Shown in pieces: positions 16,406-24,504 of a stretch of 39,262 bases of DNA. The DNA lies in assembly GCA_017538365.1 (NCBI GenBank), contig JAFYIZ010000018.1, positions 1-39,262 on the forward strand, written 5' to 3'. The position numbers and the translations under genes were made by a program. The stretch comes from a bacterium. Its GTDB lineage: Bacteria > UBP6 > UBA1177. Each line of letters begins with the position of its first letter. Position 1 is the first letter of the stretch. The notes below the pieces were generated by a model that was not told the DNA's origin, ran no database searches, and saw only the letters and a program-made list of their open reading frames with translations.

Positions 16406-18010
16406 TTAAAAGTAAAGTGTAAGCCATAAGCCGCCTGTGAAAATCTGGCCGCTGCTCTTATATCCCGGATAACCGGGGTTGTTTGTCTGAAAACCTTCTG
16501 ATTCAGCGATAGGAGTTCCTTTCGGACAGCTCGGGTCGAAACCGTCGCAGACCGAATCTGGGAACTCGTCAACGATTTTTCCGTCTTTGCCGACCGAATT
16601 TGCCTCGCCTTCAGCCTTTCTCGTTGTTCTTTCAAGCATTATGTGCGCCTGAAAGTTGCCGCCGAGTTCAAGCTGCATATTTTCGGGCAGATCCCAAGTG
16701 TAGCTGAAACCCGCCGCGATGCTCATTCTGTCGTTGTCGACATAGTTTGTTCTTCCATCCTGTTTGGGAACAGGTGACATAAAATATCCGAGATCAAGAC
16801 CTGTTTTTATAGCGTGGTATTTGAAATTTGTGCCGAGAGTAAATTCCCAGGTGTCTTTCCATTTGTATTTTTTCACATATTCGGAATTCCAGTCGCCGAC
16901 TTTCGTAATATTGCCGTTTTCGTCTTTTTCCTGAATAGTGCTGTCCCAGTAGACGTTGAATTCAGGACTTTCGTTGTAGCGGTTTTTGTATTTCGACCAC
17001 TGCCGCCAGATTGCGGTGAAACCTATATTCATTTCAAGATCGTTGTCGAATTTCCAGTCAACAATGGCGATTGACGGAGAGAGTGCAAGCGGTCTGAAAG
17101 CGTAAGCGACATGAACCCTGTTTCTGTTGATTTCAGCTTCAGCCTCGCGGTCGATATACCAGAAAGTGATTTTTGTATCGACGTCTATATCTGTTTTTGC
17201 GGGAAGATGAGCCGTAAAACCGAGCTGGATCGGTCCCCACGGTCTGATTATAAGTCCGAAATGGGGAACGAGTTTCGGTTTGATTTCAGCGAATGTGCCG
17301 ATTTTATTTTCGTTTTTGCCTGCATCGGGAGTGAATATCGGGGCCTGGACATTTGCTTCAGCAGTGATATTGACACCGACACCGGCATAAACCCATTTAT
17401 AACCGCCGGCAAGGGCAAGCGAAAGATTGAAAGAGGTCATTCTGTCGTCGTAAAGCTCGTAGTGGAGTGAATTCGAGAAGTTTGCCTCTCTCTCGTCGGC
17501 GAAGAACGACTGTTCCTTCATCAGTGAAGTGACCGGAATCATGCCGTAGAAACCAAGCGCGATATAGTCTTTCCAAATCGGAAGAACCAATCCGACAGCA
17601 CCGTAAAGGTTGCCTTCTTTCGAGGAATCGTTACCTCTTTCATCAAGATCGGCTGTGGGACGGGTCTTGTACGGAAGGTTTGTTTCAAGAGGATCTTTTC
17701 CTACCTGATTTGCACCATAAATTCCGGTTCCGTCGGTGACGCTGCCTATAACATTAAGCGATTCGGGACGGTCAAAAAGGGTTATGTCGAGATTACGGTA
17801 GCTGTAAAAAAGATTGAGCGTGAAACTTCTTTTCGTTTTCGGCAGCAGAGCGGGGTTGAAATAAGTCGCTTCGGCACCTGCCGCAAACATTCTCGCACTG
17901 AAGGGATTGACTGTGCCTGTTGCGCCGAGTGTTTCAGTTACAGTTGATGCGTAAAGTCCGCTAAAAGCAAAAAATGTCAATAAAAACAATAACTTACTTC
18001 TAAGTTTCAT
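16406..18010 (-). CDS. FadL/OmpP1-like outer-membrane transport protein
   Basis: The 534-residue protein has a signal peptide (SKLLFLLTFFAFSGLYAS), then VTETLGATGTVNPFSARMFA and AAGAEATYFNPALLP. This N-terminal stretch with its AxxAxxYFNPA motif is typical of the FadL family, whose plug leads hydrophobic compounds into a 14-strand barrel. Strand-like segments fill the rest and the chain ends in LWLTLYF, an aromatic BAM signal. It probably imports hydrophobic substrates such as fatty acids or aromatics. I chose the ATG at 18010 because GGAG lies just upstream and a signal peptide follows at once; the open frame extends to 18085 but without a ribosome site. Confidence 0.8.
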   Translation of the reverse strand: MKLRSKLLFLLTFFAFSGLYASTVTETLGATGTVNPFSARMFAAGAEATYFNPALLPKTKRSFTLNLFYSYRNLDITLFDRPESLNVIGSVTDGTGIYGANQVGKDPLETNLPYKTRPTADLDERGNDSSKEGNLYGAVGLVLPIWKDYIALGFYGMIPVTSLMKEQSFFADEREANFSNSLHYELYDDRMTSFNLSLALAGGYKWVYAGVGVNITAEANVQAPIFTPDAGKNENKIGTFAEIKPKLVPHFGLIIRPWGPIQLGFTAHLPAKTDIDVDTKITFWYIDREAEAEINRNRVHVAYAFRPLALSPSIAIVDWKFDNDLEMNIGFTAIWRQWSKYKNRYNESPEFNVYWDSTIQEKDENGNITKVGDWNSEYVKKYKWKDTWEFTLGTNFKYHAIKTGLDLGYFMSPVPKQDGRTNYVDNDRMSIAAGFSYTWDLPENMQLELGGNFQAHIMLERTTRKAEGEANSVGKDGKIVDEFPDSVCDGFDPSCPKGTPIAESEGFQTNNPGYPGYKSSGQIFTGGLWLTLYF

Positions 18011-18093
18011 ATATCTGCTCCAATTAAAATCACAATAAACACGATTAAAACGCGCGAATTTATTAAAAATTTTATTTAAAATCAAGAAATAAT

Positions 18094-18099
18094 TATAAT
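18094..18099 (+). promoter_or_regulatory. -10 box of a probable promoter for the small lipoprotein gene
   Basis: TATAAT followed by GCCGCGG, the same TATAATnCCGCGG string as in the dehydrogenase promoter at 2474. The -35 region (TTTATT, 18071-18076) is weak. The leader to the gene at 18236 would contain the repeat at 18166-18221. Confidence 0.45.
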
Positions 18100-18165
18100 G
18101 CCGCGGTTTGACCTCACTTGAATTTGTTCCTTTCGCCTGAATTTACCCCTTTCGCTGTATTTTAT

Positions 18166-18221
18166 CCCTCGCCACAATGGAGAGGGATCAAGGGTGAGGT
18201 CAGAGAGGGTCAGGGTGAGGT
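18166..18221. repeat. dispersed-repeat-like element (GAGGG/CCCTC hairpin, AGGGTGAGGT repeats)
   Basis: CCCTC (18166-18170) pairs with GAGGG (18182-18186), and AGGGTGAGGT occurs twice (18191-18200 and 18212-18221). This wording resembles purine-rich intergenic repeats scattered through many bacterial genomes. It lies between a -10 box and the ribosome site of the next gene. Confidence 0.5.
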
Positions 18222-18235
18222 TTACGGAGGAGAAA

Positions 18236-18511
18236 ATGCGTTGGTTTTTTGTCGTTTTTTCAGTTTTGTTTCTGATGATGCTGACAGGCTGCGAGGTCGA
18301 GCCGAAGCTTCCCGAAAACGCGCTCGTGCTTGACCAGGTGATTTATGTTGACGAAGTGCAGGAAGGTGTTCCGCAGACTGTTCAAATGCCGAACGGAAAA
18401 GTCGTCACTTACAAAATGCCGATGAAACTCAAGGACAAGCAGCTTATCAAAATCAGGGAAGTCGAAGGCGAGCCGCCTTATTACATCCGTGTTTTTCTGA
18501 GAGAGCGCTGA
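18236..18511 (+). CDS. small lipoprotein with DnaJ C-terminal-domain-like sequence
   Basis: The 91-residue product has a lipobox (FLMMLTGC). The mature part reads VQEGVPQTVQMPNGKVVTYK, then MPMKLKDKQLIKIREVEGE and YYIRVFLRER. The order of a hydrophobic strand, a polar PxGxxxxxxxP turn, LKDxQxIKIR and a final YYIRVxL strand resembles the C-terminal peptide-binding domain of DnaJ/Hsp40 (VxIPxGxxxGxxIRLxGxGxxGDLYVxIxV). This is pattern recognition only. The ATG at 18236 has a strong GGAGGAG. It is convergent and adjacent to the next gene. Confidence 0.6.
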   Translation: MRWFFVVFSVLFLMMLTGCEVEPKLPENALVLDQVIYVDEVQEGVPQTVQMPNGKVVTYKMPMKLKDKQLIKIREVEGEPPYYIRVFLRER

Positions 18512-19003
18512 TCATTCGTCTCTCACGCAGCGGACATACCTCAAGATATCCGAAAGATGATTTTTAATTTCTTCGCAATGTGTGGTTGATTGAAGCTCGC
18601 CATATGGTTCCGGAGCAAATATATTTTCGCAGGACGAACTCCTGCAGGAGATCCCATCCAATTCGCTGTCCGTCGGCAGCCGCCATCCGTGACCGCCTGC
18701 CTCGTAAAGGTTGTCGCAGTAGGTGACCGCCTTCCCGCAACGTTTTCTCCAGCCTCCGAGAGATGACCATCTGAGCCCGGTCTCGGGATCTTTCCAAGTG
18801 TTGCACTTGCCTGTTTTAAGGTTGCAGCCACGATCGAGGCATTGTTCGAAAAGCATCATTTTTTCAGGGCATCCCCCTTCGTCATTATCGCAGTAGTAAT
18901 CACCCATGTGATATGAATCCCCGTTCCGGCATTCGTACTGCTCGCAACCCGCAGCGGCAAGAAGGATTAAAAAAAGTGTCGTAAAAGGAAAAAATCTTTT
19001 CAT
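18512..19003 (-). CDS. Cys-rich lipoprotein with DUF1566/Fib_succ_major-like domain
   Basis: The 163-residue product has a lipobox (LILLAAAGC), a short Cys-rich section with about six Cys in the first 60 mature residues, and then WKDPETGLRWSSLGG, YCDNLYEAGGHGWRLPTDSE and LRYVRCVRDE. The pattern DPxTGLxW...A..YC..L...G..GWRLPTxxEL...RCVR defines the DUF1566/Fib_succ_major group of surface proteins related to C-type-lectin/FGE-like folds. Its ligand is unknown. The chain is short for the family. ATG at 19003. Confidence 0.8.
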   Translation of the reverse strand: MKRFFPFTTLFLILLAAAGCEQYECRNGDSYHMGDYYCDNDEGGCPEKMMLFEQCLDRGCNLKTGKCNTWKDPETGLRWSSLGGWRKRCGKAVTYCDNLYEAGGHGWRLPTDSELDGISCRSSSCENIFAPEPYGELQSTTHCEEIKNHLSDILRYVRCVRDE

Positions 19004-19070
19004 TTTGCTTCGAACAGTCTCAAAAAACGGAAAATTTTAAATAAAGCGGCAAATAATGCAAGTGTTTGAT

Positions 19071-19098
19071 TTGCTCAAAAAAAATAGCTGCCTATAAT
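19071..19098 (+). promoter_or_regulatory. promoter of coaE
   Basis: TTGCTC (19071-19076), a 16-bp spacer and TATAAT (19093-19098), followed by GCCGG. Confidence 0.55.
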
Positions 19099-19126
19099 GC
19101 CGGAAGTTTGTTTTTGGGAGACTGCC

Positions 19127-19723
19127 ATGAACAGTAAAAGCAGAGTTGTTGCAGCGCTGACAGGTTCCATCGCGACGGGAAAAACGGTCGTTCTCGACTA
19201 TTTCCGCGATAATCTCGGTTTTAAAGTCGTTTCAGCCGATTCAGTCGGGCATGAAATTCTTAAAAACGCAGAAATCATCGAAAAAATCGGCAGAACTTTC
19301 GGTGCGGAAGTCATAAAAAACGGTAGTATTGACCGCAAAACTTTAGGAAAAATTGTTTTTGCCGACAAAGCGCAACTCGCAAAACTTAATGAAATCACCC
19401 ATCCTGCGATTCTGCAGAAAACTTTTGAAATTATTGATGAATTGTCTCAGAGTTCGCCGGTAATTTTAGAAGCGGCAATCCTTATCGAAGCGGGCTGGCA
19501 CAAATATTTCGACACAGTCATGCTTACATGGTGCAAGCCGGAGATCCAGCTTAACCGCCTGATGACGCGGGATAACATCAGCGAGGAAGAAGCAAAAATC
19601 AGGATTGCGAGTCAGATGAGTTTCGAAGCGAAAAAGCCTTTCGCAACGCATATAATCGATACATCCTACGGAATCGAAGTGACGAGATTCACACTGGAAA
19701 AAATTGCTAGGGAAATTCTGTAG
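19127..19723 (+). CDS. coaE: dephospho-CoA kinase
   Basis: CoaE phosphorylates the 3'-hydroxyl of dephospho-CoA with ATP, the last step of coenzyme A synthesis. The 198-residue protein has a P-loop (GSIATGKT, residues 13-20), the VVSADSVGHEIL segment with the catalytic Asp, NEITHPAI, and ILEAAILIEAGWHKYFD, as in CoaE from many bacteria; the lid carries LNRLMTRDNISEEEAKIRIA. I chose the ATG at 19127, which follows GGGAG; an upstream ATG at 19097 lies within the -10 box. The stop codon coincides with the edge of the dispersed repeat at 19722-19813. Confidence 0.92.
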   Translation: MNSKSRVVAALTGSIATGKTVVLDYFRDNLGFKVVSADSVGHEILKNAEIIEKIGRTFGAEVIKNGSIDRKTLGKIVFADKAQLAKLNEITHPAILQKTFEIIDELSQSSPVILEAAILIEAGWHKYFDTVMLTWCKPEIQLNRLMTRDNISEEEAKIRIASQMSFEAKKPFATHIIDTSYGIEVTRFTLEKIAREIL

Positions 19724-19813
19724 ATTCTTCGCTTTGCTCAGAATGACAAGTTTTCCCGTCATGTTGAGCGAATGCGAAACATCTAAAAGATTCTTCGCTA
19801 TGCTCAGAATGAC
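19722..19813. repeat. three-copy palindromic dispersed repeat
   Basis: A ~26-bp unit of the form AGATTCTTCGCTxTGCTCAG plus AATGAC occurs at 19722-19747 and 19788-19813, with an inverted, more diverged copy between them (19758-19784, GTCATGTTGAGCGAATGCGA plus AACATCT). This arrangement can fold into alternative hairpins. Similar GTCATTCTGAGCGAAGCGAA strings are scattered in many bacterial genomes. It fills the whole gap between coaE and the next convergent gene. Confidence 0.8.
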
Positions 19814-19821
19814 GCTAAAAT

Positions 19822-20745
19822 TTAGATGAACAGCATCGAGCAGCCGTCGGATTTGCTTTCTTCTTTTTCACCGGTGGTCTCAGCGCCGTCAGTCGGAGCA
19901 TCGGCATCATCGGTCGGAGCTGCTGAGCCGTCGCCGTTATCAACTGCGCCGTCGGTCGGAACTTCGGTGTCACCTGCATCAGCATCGCCGTCTTCCGGAG
20001 CCGGAGCGATAACTTCGTCGCCGTCTTCTTTCTCGTTTGACTCTTCGAGAACGAAAACATTGCAGGATTCGCAGCAATCTTTGTTTTCGCAGCTTTCTAC
20101 AGCTTCGAGACATTCAAAAGAGGTCTTGAACTCGTCTCTGTACTCTTCGTCCTGACAGCAGATAGCAAGAACAGCGGTCGTGTCGTTGGTTTCTGCCGGA
20201 AGGTCGAGAGCTGCTTCCATTTCTTCATCGGTAAGCGGCTCGTAGCATGCCTCAGTGAAACTTTTTGCATAGGTCAGGCATACTTCGAAGATTTCGGAAT
20301 CGGTGCATATTGTTTTTGCCGTTGCCGGCTCGGTTCCGCAGTGTTCTACGAGAGCGGCATTGCATCCCTCTTCACTGAAAACGCCGTTGCCGGTATTGGA
20401 TCCTTCAATTCCTCTACACCAGCATCTGTAATCACCGTTTTGTTCCATTTTGCAGTCACCGGCTTCGTTTTCACAAAGGATATCCGCATCACCGCAGACA
20501 TCTTGAAGTTCTGCTTCACACTCTTCTTTTGTCGGGAGAGTCGATTCCGGTGTCCCTTCTTCTGAGGGAAGTTCAGCTTCGCCGATTCCGCTGCCGTCGC
20601 GGCATGTGCAGTCTTTGCTGAATAAATCAGATGTAAGTTCATAAGTGCATTTTCCAAGGTCAGATTCGCATGAAATGGTGTTGTCTTCCGCAAAAAGTGT
20701 AGTTGCAATTGCAAGCATTGCAATAAGAATCAATGATTTTTTCAT
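19822..20745 (-). CDS. exported Cys-rich acidic protein
   Basis: The 307-residue product has a Sec signal (LILIAMLAIATTLFA, cleaved before EDN) and no lipobox. About 24 Cys residues are spaced along residues 25-245 in repeated patterns such as CENEAGDC and CENKDCCESC, suggesting a disulfide-rich fold. An Asp/Ala/Pro/Thr spacer (about 250-300) follows, and the chain ends abruptly with SDGCSMLFI. The GCS followed by the first residues of a hydrophobic stretch looks like the start of a C-terminal sorting tail (GCS-type, as in MYXO- or Synerg-CTERM proteins) that is cut off eight bases from the dispersed repeat. The ATG at 20745 follows GGAGG. I do not recognise the Cys-rich domain. Confidence 0.7.
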   Translation of the reverse strand: MKKSLILIAMLAIATTLFAEDNTISCESDLGKCTYELTSDLFSKDCTCRDGSGIGEAELPSEEGTPESTLPTKEECEAELQDVCGDADILCENEAGDCKMEQNGDYRCWCRGIEGSNTGNGVFSEEGCNAALVEHCGTEPATAKTICTDSEIFEVCLTYAKSFTEACYEPLTDEEMEAALDLPAETNDTTAVLAICCQDEEYRDEFKTSFECLEAVESCENKDCCESCNVFVLEESNEKEDGDEVIAPAPEDGDADAGDTEVPTDGAVDNGDGSAAPTDDADAPTDGAETTGEKEESKSDGCSMLFI

Positions 20746-20774
20746 AATAGCCTCCATAATTTTAAAAATAATCA

Positions 20775-20789
20775 GGCAGATCATCTGCC
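20775..20789. terminator. short perfect hairpin upstream of the Cys-rich gene
   Basis: GGCAGA TCA TCTGCC. Read on the minus strand it follows the membrane-protein gene and precedes TGATTATTTTT, so it may be a weak terminator of the operon at 20876-26091. It could instead be a protein-binding palindrome for the gene at 19822-20745. Confidence 0.35.
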
Positions 20790-20875
20790 GCACATCTGTT
20801 TAGTTCCATAAAGTTCCGCTTTTTATTGAAAAAAAGATGAAAAAACGACAATTTTTCGGATTTTATTGGCATTTT

Positions 20876-22162
20876 TTACCAGAACAACCGGCAGAAAAAT
20901 ACCGCCGCCATAATGCCCGCAAAATCGGCGCAAAGTGCCGCGGGAAGGGCGTGACGGCTGTTTTTTATGCTCACCGCGCCGAAGTAAAGCGCCAAGACGT
21001 AAAAAGTCGTTTCAGTCGAGCCCTGCATTACCGAAACTAAGAACGAAAGGAAAGAATCGGGCTCGTTTCCTACGATCTGGCTCATTATTCCGAAAGCACC
21101 GCTACCCGAAAGAGGCCGCATGAGCGCCATCGGAAGGGCTTCAGCAGGAAGACCGACCAAACTGGTGACAGGATTGAGGGCGCGGATCATGATGTCCATT
21201 GCGCCGCTTGCCTTGAACATTCCGACTGCCGCGAAAATAGCGACCATGAAAGGAATGATTCGCACTGCGGTGTTGAAGCCTTCTTTCGCGCCGCTGCACA
21301 AGGTTTCATAGATCTTTACGTTTTTCAGATATCCGAAAACGAGTATCGCTCCTACTATCATCGGGATTAACCAGTCAGAAACAGCCTTTGTCACTCTCGT
21401 GAAATTGAGTGCGCTCAGATCAGATGTGGCAATCTGGTAGATCATGCCTGCAAAAATGAGAAGCATAAAGACTGAAGCTGTGATTTTTTTGCCGATCGAA
21501 GCCTTTTTTTCCCTGACTTCGGGTTCTTTTTCTTCGATTTCAGCCGGAGTTTCGCTTATTACGCAGTCGGGAGTTCCTCTCTGCATGAGCTTGGTCGCTA
21601 TGATTGCAACTGTCGTCGAAACGATTGTCGCCAGAAGTGACGGAATAAGTATCGAAGCGGGTTCTTTTGCTCCTGCCGCCGCGCGGATCGTGATTACGCC
21701 GAGCGGAAGAAGTGTCACGCTTGAAGTGTTTATCGCGAGAAATAGGCACATCGCATTCGTCGCGCGCCCTTTTTCGCCGTTTAATTTGTCAAGCTCCTGC
21801 ATCGCGTTGATTCCGAAAGGAGTTGCCGCGTTTCCCATGCCTAGCATGTTAGCCGACATGTTCATCACTATCGCGCCGATTGCAGGGTGCTCTTTCGGGA
21901 TTTCGGGAAAAAGTTTTGACATTACCGGGCGCACTATTTTTGCGATGATCTTAAGTGCGCCTGCAGCTTCGAGAACCTTCATCATGCCGAGCCAGAAAGC
22001 CATTGAGCCGATGAGTCCGATTGCGAGCATTACAGCAGCTTTCGACTCTTCGAAAAGGGCGAGAGTGACTTCGCTCATTTTGCCGAGCCATGCGGCCGAG
22101 GCTATCGAAATAAGGATTATCGAAAACCAGATGATGTTGATTGCTGAAGCTTTTTCTTTCAT
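20876..22162 (-). CDS. nucleoside-recognition (Gate) domain membrane protein, fused SpmA/SpmB type
   Basis: The 428-residue polytopic inner-membrane protein consists of two Gate domains. The first half, FWLGMMKVLEAAGALKIIAK and then MNMSANMLGMGNAATPFGIN and AMQELDKLN, is SpmA-like; the second half (from about 235), IIPFMVAIFAAVGMFKASGA and MSQIVGNEPDSFLSFLVSVM then QGSTETTFYV, is SpmB-like. A charged linker (about 205-230) joins them. Spm proteins are known from spore maturation in Firmicutes, but fused forms are common in non-sporulating Gram-negatives and belong to the same clan as nucleoside transporters. Its ATG overlaps the nucleotidase stop by one base, so the two are coupled; this supports, without proving, a role in nucleoside movement. 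Confidence 0.88.
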   Translation of the reverse strand: MKEKASAINIIWFSIILISIASAAWLGKMSEVTLALFEESKAAVMLAIGLIGSMAFWLGMMKVLEAAGALKIIAKIVRPVMSKLFPEIPKEHPAIGAIVMNMSANMLGMGNAATPFGINAMQELDKLNGEKGRATNAMCLFLAINTSSVTLLPLGVITIRAAAGAKEPASILIPSLLATIVSTTVAIIATKLMQRGTPDCVISETPAEIEEKEPEVREKKASIGKKITASVFMLLIFAGMIYQIATSDLSALNFTRVTKAVSDWLIPMIVGAILVFGYLKNVKIYETLCSGAKEGFNTAVRIIPFMVAIFAAVGMFKASGAMDIMIRALNPVTSLVGLPAEALPMALMRPLSGSGAFGIMSQIVGNEPDSFLSFLVSVMQGSTETTFYVLALYFGAVSIKNSRHALPAALCADFAGIMAAVFFCRLFW

Positions 22163-24489
22163 TAGTTAAGCATCAAAATGCGTTTGCCGCGTCCGCATTC
22201 ATTCGGTTTGGTCTGATTCTGAGACCATAACATCGGATCGAGCTCGACAACCTGGTCAAAGAAATCAATGACCGCATCACGGAGCGAAACCGAAGTATCA
22301 AGTCTTGTCGTGTTTGCTTCGAGCATGTAGAAACCGCTGCCGCCGTGCCCCATGTAGTCGTTTGTCGCCATTTTGAAAAGCAGGTTGGGCTGCAGCACTT
22401 CGTAGTTGTCGATAACTACGGTGTTGCCTATCTGCAGGCACTTTGTCAAAGCGTAGGAATTGTACTTTTTCTGCAGCTCTTCGCTTGGATTGCAGTCAAG
22501 TTCAACGCCGATTCCGGCAACCTGGACCTGTGTTTTGCATCCGCGCGTCGCCGACTTTCTTGCAACGAAATCGAAAAGCGTTTTCAGCTCGTTTCCGCTT
22601 AAGTACATCGTAGTAATCGAGTTTTCAAACGGGAAAACTTCGTAAAGTTTTTCAAGAGTTATGTCTCCTGTAGGGATGTCTGCCCTGATTCCCATCGAGT
22701 TCGTTACGCAGAACTGGGCTTTCGCAAGTTCGTGGTTCATCATCGCGTCGGTAACGATATTTCCGAGCGGACTGTCGCCGTTTGCAGGATCGTTTCTCAC
22801 AATCGTCGAAGTTGCGTATCCGACCTTTTTCTGGAGATACTGCGAATAGTCGAGACCCTGGATATAAGGCTTCAGCATGTTCGCGAAATCGCCGTTTTCA
22901 GCGATTTTTTCGGTGATTGCGTGAGTCGTGTATTTGTGCCAGACGATACGCTTGTTCTGAACTGCGATCTCGAATTCACCTACTGATTTCAGGTTGACAC
23001 CGCTGTGGATAACGATGACATCTCTTCCGTCAGGACCTTTGAGAACTTTCGGCGGATCGAGGATAACATGGTGATGACCGCCGAAAATAAGATCAACACC
23101 CTTGACGTTTTCCGCAATTTTGTAGTCGCCGTCAAGCCCCTGATGCGAAAGAACGACAACAATGTCAACGAGCGGACGCAGGCTGTTTACGTAACTCTGT
23201 GTCGTTTCGATCGGATCAAGGAAGTTGAATCCCGTGCTGCCGCCTATCTGATAGCCTGAATTTATCGAGCTGTCGTTTGCAACACCGACGATACCTACAG
23301 TGATTCCGCCTGCAAAAACAATGAGATAAGGCGAAGAAATGTCCATCAAACCTTTGTGGCCGTCAGGATCGAAAAGGTAGTTCGATGCCAGAAGCGGGAA
23401 TCCGCCAGACTTTTTGTAAGCCGAAACGAGACCGCCTGTGCCGTTATCGAATTCGTGGTTGCCGATAACCATCGCGTCTACGCCCAGTTTCTGCATCGAA
23501 AGCATTTCGACATCCCCTTTGTAGAGGTTGAACTCAGGTGCGCCCTGAAAAGTGTCGCCGCTGTCGAGATAAAGCACGGGAATGTTGTCGCGCTCGTGTT
23601 TCGCTCTGATTTCATCTATCAGAGTTTTCGCTCTTGCGATGCCGCCTGTATTGACAAGACCGGGACGGTAGTCGCTGTAGTCGCACTTTCCGTCGCGGTT
23701 GATGTCTTCACTTTCCTTTTCGGCAGTTACCATCGCCTGATTGTACGAACTGTCGTCATCGAAATGCTTGCGTAGTATCAGTTTCCCGTTTTCGTCACGC
23801 CACGTTCTTCTGAGGGAATCGTAGGGATAATCGCACTTTCCGTTGAAATTGCGGTCGTAAACAAGTGCGCAGTCGTCAACATTGCACCAGTTGTCGAGGT
23901 TTATATCCTCGTTTCTGTCGCATTTTCCGTTTCCGTTTTTATCCCAGCATGTGAGAGCAGTGCCTGATTCAAAGCAGTCACGGGAATCGCATCCGCTGGT
24001 GCCGTCGACATCTTCTTCTGGGTCGCAGATATTGTTGTGGTTTTTGTCCCAGCATCTCTGGCAGTCGAGCACGTCGCATCTGCCGTCTTCGTTGATATCT
24101 TCGATGACAAGCTTGTTTTCGATCGAATCTGCGGCGTAGTAGCCTTTTTCGATGAGCTCTTCTTTCGTGTAGTAAACATACTTCCCGCTTTCATAAACCT
24201 GATACTTTCCGGTGTTGGCGTTGTATGCACCGTTGCAGTACGAGCCGCCGCCGCTGTAGTCAAGATCCCAGCACGGCGGATTGCCCGACTGAAGCCCCAT
24301 GTTGCGATCGAACATGTTGGGTTCCATCCAAAAGGGAAGATACTTTCCGTGAGTGTCGGTAGTGTGGATAAAAACAAGTTTCTGCGGAAGACCTTCGTCT
24401 ACCGGGGCACCGCCGTAGCTGTTGTCAAAGCACGAAGTTAAGAGGAAACACGAAAAAAAAAAGGGAACTAAGATTTTGAAAGATTTCAT
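22162..24489 (-). CDS. 5'-nucleotidase/UshA-family lipoprotein with inserted Ca-binding-loop region
   Basis: The 775-residue protein has a lipobox (FLLTSC, Cys20). The metallophosphatase domain shows D45-x-H47 (IHTTDTHGKY), GD311-312 (LDSGDTFQG), GNHE343-346 (IGNHEFDNG), LSHQG and FGGHHH, all needed for the two-metal centre. The C-terminal substrate domain has NSMGIRADIPTGDITLEKLY, VFPFENSITTMYLSGNEL and NDYMGHGGSGFYML. Between D45-H47 and G311 lie about 145 extra residues (131-275) with at least five DxNxDGxCD-like loops and many Cys, resembling EF-hand, dockerin or thrombospondin-3 calcium loops. It should release phosphate from extracellular nucleotides. It is probably co-transcribed with its neighbours on both sides. 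Confidence 0.93.
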   Translation of the reverse strand: MKSFKILVPFFFSCFLLTSCFDNSYGGAPVDEGLPQKLVFIHTTDTHGKYLPFWMEPNMFDRNMGLQSGNPPCWDLDYSGGGSYCNGAYNANTGKYQVYESGKYVYYTKEELIEKGYYAADSIENKLVIEDINEDGRCDVLDCQRCWDKNHNNICDPEEDVDGTSGCDSRDCFESGTALTCWDKNGNGKCDRNEDINLDNWCNVDDCALVYDRNFNGKCDYPYDSLRRTWRDENGKLILRKHFDDDSSYNQAMVTAEKESEDINRDGKCDYSDYRPGLVNTGGIARAKTLIDEIRAKHERDNIPVLYLDSGDTFQGAPEFNLYKGDVEMLSMQKLGVDAMVIGNHEFDNGTGGLVSAYKKSGGFPLLASNYLFDPDGHKGLMDISSPYLIVFAGGITVGIVGVANDSSINSGYQIGGSTGFNFLDPIETTQSYVNSLRPLVDIVVVLSHQGLDGDYKIAENVKGVDLIFGGHHHVILDPPKVLKGPDGRDVIVIHSGVNLKSVGEFEIAVQNKRIVWHKYTTHAITEKIAENGDFANMLKPYIQGLDYSQYLQKKVGYATSTIVRNDPANGDSPLGNIVTDAMMNHELAKAQFCVTNSMGIRADIPTGDITLEKLYEVFPFENSITTMYLSGNELKTLFDFVARKSATRGCKTQVQVAGIGVELDCNPSEELQKKYNSYALTKCLQIGNTVVIDNYEVLQPNLLFKMATNDYMGHGGSGFYMLEANTTRLDTSVSLRDAVIDFFDQVVELDPMLWSQNQTKPNECGRGKRILMLN

Positions 24490-24504
24490 AAAATCTCCGA
24501 AAAG

